DNA from: Mycobacterium sp. | Lineage (GTDB): Bacteria > Actinomycetota > Actinomycetes > Mycobacteriales > Mycobacteriaceae | Assembly (NCBI GenBank): GCA_025965815.1 | Contig: JAOPWF010000821.1 | Location: 1-5,174 of the forward strand | Length of the DNA stretch: 5,174 bases | Direction of reading: 5' to 3' | Part shown: piece by piece, positions 1-4,024 of the stretch | Numbering within the stretch: position 1 is the stretch's first letter | Layout: each line of letters begins with the position of its first letter | The notes under the pieces: generated by a model | What the model was told of the DNA's origin: nothing | Databases searched by the model: none | The model's input: the letters and a program-made list of their open reading frames with translations, nothing else | Position numbers and translations under genes: made by a program

Positions 1-504
1 GGACTGCTGGACATCGCCTACCGCACACTGGACACCCCGGTGGGCAGCCTGTTGCTGGCGGCGACCGACGTCGGGCTGGTCCGGGTCGCCTACGACGTCC
101 AGGACCACGACGCCGTGCTGGCCACGCTCGCCGCGTCGGTCAGCCCGCGCATCCTGCGCGCACCGGCGCGGCTGGACGACGCGGCCCGTCAGATCGACGA
201 GTACTTCGCCAAGCGGCGTACCCATTTCGAAGTCCCGGTCGACCTTCGGCTGGCCGACGGGTTCCGTCGCGCGGTCATCGAGCACTTGCGCGACATCGGC
301 TACGGCCACCGCGAGAGCTACGCCGCCGTCGCCGTGGCAGTCGGCAGTCCCAATGCCGTGCGCGCCGTCGGAACGGCGTGCGCACGCAACCCACTGCCGG
401 TGGTCATCCCGTGTCACCGGGTGGTGCGCTCGGACGGGTCGACCGGTCAGTACGCCGGCGGCGCGGCGGCCAAGTCGGCGCTGCTGGACCTGGAGGCGGC
501 CTGA
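1..504 (+). CDS. Methylated-DNA--protein-cysteine methyltransferase (Ogt/MGMT family), 5'-truncated by window edge
   Basis: This is a suicide DNA-repair protein that moves an alkyl group from O6-alkylguanine (or O4-alkylthymine) onto its own cysteine. The frame is open from base 1; 167 codons are visible before the TGA at 502-504. Counting from the first codon in the window, the N-terminal domain contains YRTLDTPVGSLLLAAT, typical of the family, so the GTG at 40 is internal and the true start lies upstream. The C-terminal DNA-binding domain has the helix-turn-helix tyrosine (Y107, in SYAAVA), the flipping arginine (R121, in RAVG), N130 (in RNP), the active-site PCHRV with C138 (codon 412-414), and the supporting glutamate E165 near the end. 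All residues known to matter in human MGMT are present, so activity is expected. The helix before SYAAVA lacks the Trp common in standard Ogt (RVW), which suggests a divergent paralogue. Family call is secure; paralogue status is inference. Confidence 0.93.
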   Translation, partial: GLLDIAYRTLDTPVGSLLLAATDVGLVRVAYDVQDHDAVLATLAASVSPRILRAPARLDDAARQIDEYFAKRRTHFEVPVDLRLADGFRRAVIEHLRDIGYGHRESYAAVAVAVGSPNAVRAVGTACARNPLPVVIPCHRVVRSDGSTGQYAGGAAAKSALLDLEAA

Positions 505-531
505 AGGGGAATGAAAGGGCGCCCAGAGCGG

Positions 532-538
532 TAGAACT
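532..538 (+). promoter_or_regulatory. Possible -10 element for the PPOX/FDOR gene (leaderless)
   Basis: TAGAACT lies 5-6 bases before the ATG at 544, with no purine-rich Shine-Dalgarno in between. It only partly matches the mycobacterial -10 consensus TANNNT, because the T falls at the seventh position. No -35 is recognisable. If real, the transcript would begin at or next to the ATG. Confidence 0.3.
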
Positions 539-543
539 TTCAC

Positions 544-966
544 ATGAAACTGGATGACACGGCTCGTGAACTCATCGGATCAGGTGCCGACGCCACACTG
601 GTCACGCTCAACCCGGACGGCAGTCCTCAGGTGAGCGTCGTCTGGGTGGCGCTGCAGTCGACGCCCGACGGCGACGAACTCGTCACCGCGCACCTTGCCG
701 AGTACAAGAAGACCCGCAACATCCGCAGGGACCCCCGGGTGGCGGTGACGATTCTGGCCACCGACAGCAAGGGGCAGCAGACGCCGTATCTGGCGGTGAC
801 GGGGACGGCCCGGGTCGTGGAGGGCGGCGCACCGGAACTGCTCGCGGACCTCGCCAAGACGATGCTCGGCCCGGATGCCGACTTCCCGCCGCCCAATTCG
901 CCACCGGGACTGCTCACCCGCATCCGGATCGACAAGGTCCACGGCTTAGGCCCCTGGGCGTCCTGA
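544..966 (+). CDS. PPOX-class (FDOR-B/Rv1155-like) F420- or flavin-dependent oxidoreductase
   Basis: A 140-residue protein of the split beta-barrel (pyridoxamine-5'-phosphate-oxidase-like) superfamily. The sequence shows the expected order: an N-terminal helix (ARELI), a beta hairpin TLNPDGSPQVSVVWV (about 21-35), the cofactor-phosphate region EYKKTRNIRRDPRVAV (about 53-68, basic residues K55, K56, R58, R61, R62), PYLAVTGTARVVEGG (81-95) and a C-terminal RIRIDKVHGLGPW (126-138). The length fits the small single-domain actinobacterial FDOR-B proteins, many of which bind coenzyme F420 and reduce quinones, biliverdin or xenobiotics; some bind FMN or haem instead. Cofactor and substrate cannot be read from sequence. 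The start is the first ATG after an in-frame TAG at 532-534, so it cannot extend upstream. It sits 39 bases after the ogt stop, same strand, and may be cotranscribed with it or have its own leaderless start. Confidence 0.88.
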   Translation: MKLDDTARELIGSGADATLVTLNPDGSPQVSVVWVALQSTPDGDELVTAHLAEYKKTRNIRRDPRVAVTILATDSKGQQTPYLAVTGTARVVEGGAPELLADLAKTMLGPDADFPPPNSPPGLLTRIRIDKVHGLGPWAS

Positions 967-1012
967 CCTCACAACCGCTGTCGCCGAACCCGCCGTCGCG
1001 GAGCCCGCAGTG

Positions 1013-1021
1013 TGCCATCAT
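1013..1021 (+). promoter_or_regulatory. Weak extended -10-like element upstream of the MPT63-like gene
   Basis: TGCCATCAT reads as a TGN extension followed by CATCAT, a 4/6 match to TATAAT but without the TA start favoured in mycobacteria. It would start transcription near 1028 and leave a short leader that still contains the Shine-Dalgarno at 1033-1039. No -35 is visible. This is a tentative call. Confidence 0.22.
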
Positions 1022-1032
1022 GCGAGGCAGCC

Positions 1033-1039
1033 AAGGAGG
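1033..1039 (+). promoter_or_regulatory. Shine-Dalgarno site AAGGAGG
   Basis: A near-perfect anti-16S match, five bases before the ATG at 1045. It fixes the start of the exported protein and is the only strong ribosome binding site in the window, in contrast to the other starts. Confidence 0.85.
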
Positions 1040-1044
1040 GGTAG

Positions 1045-1545
1045 ATGCGCTGGATATCGACCGTGATCGCCGGGCTGATGGCTGTCGTCGCGATAGGGGT
1101 GGCCCCGCACGCGCTCGCGGGCGACGCCCCGATCGGCAGACTCGGCGACACGCTGCGGGTCGAGTTCAACGGAATTATCGCCGACGTGACCGTCCACGAC
1201 GTGCTGCCCAGCGACATTCCCCCGGGGTGGACATGGAACGGCTCACCGCGCTGGCGGTATGAGGGCGGGCCATGGCGTGCGGCGGTAACCGTCCACGCGG
1301 TCCAGGTGCCCAACCCCTACAAGATGGCCCTCTCGTTCGCCTTCGACGGCGTCACGCCGTTCGCCGACGCGTACGCGCCCAAGCACACCGATGCGCCCGA
1401 CGCCCTGGAGGCCGCGCTGATGAACGCGCCGCAGGGCTCCACGGTCAACGGCGCCGTGTACTGGCACGTCTACCGCGACCTCGTCTCGAACGTCGTGCTG
1501 CTCAACCCGCAGACCGGTGTCCACCTCGCCCAGTGGAATCTCTGA
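1045..1545 (+). CDS. Exported MPT63-like protein (DUF1942-type, Rv2668-like)
   Basis: A 166-residue secreted protein. Residues 1-25 form a signal peptide: Arg2, a hydrophobic core (about 4-20) and an AxA-type cleavage site ALA|GD after residue 25. There is no lipobox and no later membrane segment, so the mature protein of about 141 residues should be released or held in the cell envelope. It has no cysteine. The mature part has a motif order resembling MPT63, the Ig-like beta-sandwich antigen of M. tuberculosis: GRLGDTLRV (31-39), WRAAVTVHAVQ (77-87), NAPQGSTVNGAVYW (127-140) and a C-terminal hydrophobic strand ending HLAQWNL. That similarity is from memory of MPT63, so the family call is moderate. 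By position it matches Rv2668, annotated only as an exported Ala/Val-rich protein. Molecular function is unknown. The ATG follows the strong AAGGAGG. Confidence 0.8.
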   Translation: MRWISTVIAGLMAVVAIGVAPHALAGDAPIGRLGDTLRVEFNGIIADVTVHDVLPSDIPPGWTWNGSPRWRYEGGPWRAAVTVHAVQVPNPYKMALSFAFDGVTPFADAYAPKHTDAPDALEAALMNAPQGSTVNGAVYWHVYRDLVSNVVLLNPQTGVHLAQWNL

Positions 1546-1555
1546 ACTGACTCGG

Positions 1556-1561
1556 TAGCGT
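1556..1561 (+). promoter_or_regulatory. Candidate -10 element TAGCGT for the GNAT gene (leaderless)
   Basis: TAGCGT fits the mycobacterial TANNNT -10 consensus and is followed by eight bases and then the ATG at 1570. No Shine-Dalgarno lies between. It sits in the 24-base gap after the preceding stop, so the acetyltransferase may have its own leaderless transcript. Confidence 0.5.
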
Positions 1562-1569
1562 GAGTCAGC

Positions 1570-2109
1570 ATGGCTCTCCATGTCGCCACGGCGGTCGAGA
1601 CCGAGCTGAGCGAACTTGCCGACGTCGCCGCGCGCACTTTCCCGCTGGCCTGCCCACCCTCGTCGGCGCCGCAGGACATCGTGGCGTTCGTCGAGGCAAA
1701 TCTATCGGCTGCCCGGTTCGCCGAGTACCACGCCAACCCCGAGCGGGTTCTGCTGACAGCGCGCGACGACGGCATGAACCCACGAATCATCGGCTACGCC
1801 ATGCTCGTTCGTGGTGTCAGTGACGACACCGACGTCCAGCGGGCGGTCACCGTGCGTCCCGCCGTGGAGCTCAACAAGATGTACGTGCTGCCGGACGCAC
1901 ACGGTGCCGGCGTCGCCGCGACACTCATGGACGCCGCGCTGCACCGGGCCACCGATCTCGGCGGCAACTGCGTCTGGCTGGGAGTCAACCAACAAAACCA
2001 ACGCGCACAACGGTTTTACGCCAAGCACGGCTTCACCGTCGCGGGCACCAAGACGTTCTGGGTCGGGCCGCAGTTGGAGAACGACTACGTGATGGTGCGC
2101 GACGTCTAG
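1570..2109 (+). CDS. GNAT-family N-acetyltransferase, PaiA-like (Rv2669-like)
   Basis: A 179-residue acetyl-CoA-dependent acetyltransferase, probably cytosolic. Motif A is the beta4-alpha3 segment ELNKMYVLPDAHGAGVAATL (100-119); its pyrophosphate-binding loop HGAGVA (111-116) fits [Q/R]xxGx[G/A] with His in the first place. Motif B is WLGVNQQNQRAQRFYAKHGF (136-155), where Y150 is in the position of the usual general acid. The WLGV...NxxAxxFYxKxGF pattern followed by a short aromatic stretch (TFWVG) and a terminal NDYVMV strand resembles Bacillus PaiA, which acetylates spermidine and spermine, so a polyamine or similar small amine is a possible substrate; this is inference. The N-terminal 60 residues are helical-looking and would form the substrate side. 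It lies 24 bases after the exported-protein gene. Its stop TAG overlaps the stop of the convergent ATPase gene. Confidence 0.88.
   Translation: MALHVATAVETELSELADVAARTFPLACPPSSAPQDIVAFVEANLSAARFAEYHANPERVLLTARDDGMNPRIIGYAMLVRGVSDDTDVQRAVTVRPAVELNKMYVLPDAHGAGVAATLMDAALHRATDLGGNCVWLGVNQQNQRAQRFYAKHGFTVAGTKTFWVGPQLENDYVMVRDV
2106..2109. other. Shared palindromic CTAG at convergent stop codons
   Basis: The plus-strand gene ends with TAG at 2107-2109. The minus-strand gene ends with TAG occupying 2108-2106. The palindrome CTAG therefore supplies both stops and the two coding regions overlap by four bases, leaving no intergenic room for a terminator. Confidence 0.95.
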
Positions 2110-3179
2110 CTGACGCCCGCGGCACCGGCGCTGGTCAGGGCGAGCAGCCGCGATGTCGCCCGCAGATACTTCTTGCGATAGCCGCCCGCCAGCATCTCGG
2201 CGCTGAAGATGCTGTCCAGCTTGGAACCCGACGCCACCACCGGGATCCCGGCGTCGTAGAGCCGGTCGGTCAGCGCCACCAGTCGCAGCGCCACGTTCTG
2301 GTCCTCGATGGGATGCACGCCGGTCAGAAACACCGCGGTCACCCCGTCAATGAGGTTGAGGTAGCGCGACGGGTGCATGGTGGCCAGATGCCGGCACAGC
2401 TCGTCGAAATCGTCGGCCGTCGCTCCGGGAACCTCGGCCGCACGGGACATGACCTCGTCGTCGGACAGTGGCTCGGGGGCCGGGGGCAGCCCGCGGTGCC
2501 GGTAGTCCGGACCCTCGATGCGCACGGTGGTGAAAATCTGTGCCAGCGTGTTGATCTCGCGCAGGAAATCCTGGGCGGCGAAGCGCCCCTCGCCAAGTTG
2601 CGAGGGCAGCGTATTGGACGTCGCGGCCACCGACACACCCCGCTCGACGAGTTGGGACAGCAGCCGGGAGATCAGCGTGGTGTTGCCCGGATCGTCGAGT
2701 TCGAACTCGTCGATCAACACCACCACGTAGTCGGCCAGCAGGTCGATGCACTCCACGAACCCGAACACCCCGGCCAGCTGGGTCAACTCACCGAACGTCG
2801 CGAACGCTTTCGGGTGGGCCTCGCTGTCGGGCAGTTGGTAGTACGCCGACGCCAGCAGGTGCGTCTTGCCGACACCGAAGCCACCGTCGAGGTACAGCCC
2901 CACGCCGGGCAGTGTCGCCCGCTTGCCGAACAGCTTCTTCCTGCCGGCCCGGCGCGCGGCGGCCTCCTCACAGAACTGTAGGGACGACTGCACGGCGGCG
3001 GCCTGCGACGGCTCGGCCGGATCGGGCCGGTAGGTGTCGAAGCTGACGCCCGCGAATGTCGGCGGCGGCACCAGTTGGGCGATCAACCGCTCCGGCGTGA
3101 CGCTGGGATGCCGATCGACGAGGTGTCCGACGGGGTGCCCGGCCCGGCTGGCGTTCTCCGCGGAGGTGGGGCCGTCCAT
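2106..3179 (-). CDS. zapE: AFG1/ZapE-family P-loop ATPase (Rv2670c-like)
   Basis: A 357-residue AAA-type ATPase with the layout of the AFG1/LACE1/ZapE family. E. coli ZapE binds FtsZ and acts at the constricting division ring; mitochondrial AFG1 helps protein quality control. The actinobacterial role is not settled. Numbered from the chosen start: an N-terminal segment with FAGVSFDTYRPDPAEPSQ (about 42-59), Walker A GGFGVGKT (99-106, K105), Walker B VVVLIDE (152-158, D157/E158), a sensor-1 motif ATSN (N189), then RFAAQDFLREI and a C-terminal domain with FDELC and LRLVALTDRLYDAGIPVV, typical of this family. Length fits E. coli ZapE (about 375). The frame stays open 26 codons further upstream, but that would run into the divergent reductase gene; the ATG at 3179 has a good -10 six bases before it and is preferred. 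No membrane segment is seen. The symbol is by family, not proven function. Confidence 0.88.
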   Translation of the reverse strand: MDGPTSAENASRAGHPVGHLVDRHPSVTPERLIAQLVPPPTFAGVSFDTYRPDPAEPSQAAAVQSSLQFCEEAAARRAGRKKLFGKRATLPGVGLYLDGGFGVGKTHLLASAYYQLPDSEAHPKAFATFGELTQLAGVFGFVECIDLLADYVVVLIDEFELDDPGNTTLISRLLSQLVERGVSVAATSNTLPSQLGEGRFAAQDFLREINTLAQIFTTVRIEGPDYRHRGLPPAPEPLSDDEVMSRAAEVPGATADDFDELCRHLATMHPSRYLNLIDGVTAVFLTGVHPIEDQNVALRLVALTDRLYDAGIPVVASGSKLDSIFSAEMLAGGYRKKYLRATSRLLALTSAGAAGVS

Positions 3180-3185
3180 GCAGGC

Positions 3186-3191
3186 ACTGTA
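3186..3191 (-). promoter_or_regulatory. Candidate -10 element TACAGT for the ZapE-like gene (leaderless)
   Basis: Read on the minus strand, TACAGT fits TANNNT and is followed by six bases (GCCTGC) and the ATG at 3179. There is no Shine-Dalgarno. This spacing puts the transcription start at the initiation codon and is the main reason for choosing that start over upstream in-frame codons. Confidence 0.55.
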
Positions 3192-3200
3192 GCGACGTGC

Positions 3201-3206
3201 TGCAAT
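3201..3206 (+). promoter_or_regulatory. Weak candidate -10 (TGCAAT) for the RibD-like reductase gene
   Basis: TGCAAT matches TATAAT at four of six places and lies seven bases before the ATG at 3214, again without a Shine-Dalgarno. The second-position A is missing, so this is weaker than the element on the opposite strand nine bases away. Confidence 0.3.
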
Positions 3207-3213
3207 CGTCCGT

Positions 3214-3999
3214 ATGCTCCCCGACACACCCGAGCAGGCTGCTGGGGTGCGACTCACCCTCCTGGGTTCGGCCGATGAGGTCGACGAGAGCCGCGTGAGC
3301 GAGTTGTACGCCTATCCCGATGACCTGCGACGCTGCTGGGTCCGCGGCAACATGATCGCCAGTGTGGACGGCGGCGCGACCGACGAGGGCAAAGCGGGTG
3401 GACTGGCCGGTGCCGGCGACCGGGCCCTGTTCATGCTTATGCGGGAGGCTGCCGACGTCGTCCTGGTCGGCGCCGGAACGGTCCGGGTCGAGAACTACTC
3501 GGGTGCCAAGTTGAGCGTCGCGCAGCGCCAGGGTCGGCAACGGCGGGGCCAGTCGGAGATTCCGCCGATCGCCGTCGTCACCCAGTCCGGTCAGCTCGAC
3601 CACGACGCCAAGCTGTTCACCCGCACCGAGGTACCCCCGCTGATCTTGACGTGCGCCGACTCGGTCGCGGACACTCGGCACCGGCTCGGCGGCGTGGCCG
3701 AGGTCATCGACGCCTCGGGGTCGGAACCCGGCGTCGTCGACGACGCGCGGGTGCTCGCCATCCTCGCCGAGCGCGGCCTGTTCCGGGTGCTCACCGAGGG
3801 CGGTCCGGCCTTCCTTGGCACGCTGGTCGAACACGATCTGCTCGACGAGCTGTGCCTGACCGTGGCCCCCATCCTGGTCGGCGGCCTGGCGCGGCGCACC
3901 GCCACCGGCCCGGGCCAGGTGCACACACCGATGCGGCGGGCGCACGTGCTCAGCGACGAGGCCGGCTACCTCTACACCCGCTACGTCCGGGGCGGCTGA
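3214..3999 (+). CDS. Stand-alone RibD C-terminal-type pyrimidine reductase (Rv2671-like)
   Basis: A 261-residue protein with the dihydrofolate-reductase-like fold of the RibD reductase domain, which uses NADPH to reduce the ribosylamino-pyrimidine intermediate in riboflavin synthesis. Motifs: NMIASVDGGAT (46-56), LAGAGDRALFMLMREAADVVLVGAGTVR (64-91, the NADPH-binding region), LTEGGPAFLG (193-202) and DELCLTVAPILVGG (211-224). The zinc deaminase domain of bifunctional RibD (HxE and PCxxC) is absent, so it cannot carry out both steps. The M. tuberculosis counterpart Rv2671 has been reported to act as a dihydrofolate reductase analogue that contributes to para-aminosalicylic acid resistance when overproduced; this sequence keeps the same overall motifs, so a folate or other pterin role is possible. 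The ATG at 3214 is preferred; a GTG at 3247 would trim the poorly conserved first 11 residues. It is divergent from the ZapE-like gene and 25 bases upstream of the lipoprotein gene. Confidence 0.9.
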   Translation: MLPDTPEQAAGVRLTLLGSADEVDESRVSELYAYPDDLRRCWVRGNMIASVDGGATDEGKAGGLAGAGDRALFMLMREAADVVLVGAGTVRVENYSGAKLSVAQRQGRQRRGQSEIPPIAVVTQSGQLDHDAKLFTRTEVPPLILTCADSVADTRHRLGGVAEVIDASGSEPGVVDDARVLAILAERGLFRVLTEGGPAFLGTLVEHDLLDELCLTVAPILVGGLARRTATGPGQVHTPMRRAHVLSDEAGYLYTRYVRGG

Positions 4000-4011
4000 G
4001 GCGGCAATCGC

Positions 4012-4017
4012 TACTGT
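4012..4017 (+). promoter_or_regulatory. Candidate -10 element TACTGT for the lipoprotein gene (leaderless)
   Basis: TACTGT fits TANNNT, is followed by seven bases and then the ATG at 4025, and has no Shine-Dalgarno after it. It lies in the 25-base gap after the reductase stop, so the lipoprotein gene may have its own transcript as well as read-through from upstream. Confidence 0.5.
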
Positions 4018-4024
4018 GGTCAGC

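Noticed and set aside
40..42. GTG as the start of the alkyltransferase gene
   Set aside because: The frame is open to base 1 and the 13 codons before it encode conserved N-terminal family sequence (YRTLDTP before VGSLLL), so the GTG codes for an internal valine.
517..524. GGGCGCCC palindrome between ogt and the FDOR gene
   Set aside because: An eight-base GC palindrome with no loop and no following T-run is not a terminator, and such palindromes are common by chance at this base composition.
511..534. Upstream ATG in frame with the PPOX/FDOR gene
   Set aside because: It hits an in-frame TAG at 532-534 after seven codons, and no ribosome site supports a leader peptide.
967..1044. Terminator or small RNA in the 78-base gap, the longest in the window
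   Set aside because: No convincing stem-loop with a U-run was found; only a weak -10-like element and the Shine-Dalgarno could be supported.
1020..1262. 80-codon plus-strand open frame overlapping the exported protein
   Set aside because: Arg/Gly-rich translation typical of a shifted frame in GC-rich DNA; the strong Shine-Dalgarno and signal peptide belong to the 1045 frame.
2313..2981. 222-codon plus-strand open frame antisense to the ATPase gene
   Set aside because: The opposite strand encodes clear Walker A, Walker B and sensor motifs; this frame has no recognisable domain and is a by-product of codon bias.
3180..3257. Longer N-terminus for the ZapE-like protein starting at 3257
   Set aside because: The extra 26 residues would overlap the divergent reductase gene and show no conservation cues, while the ATG at 3179 has a well-placed -10.
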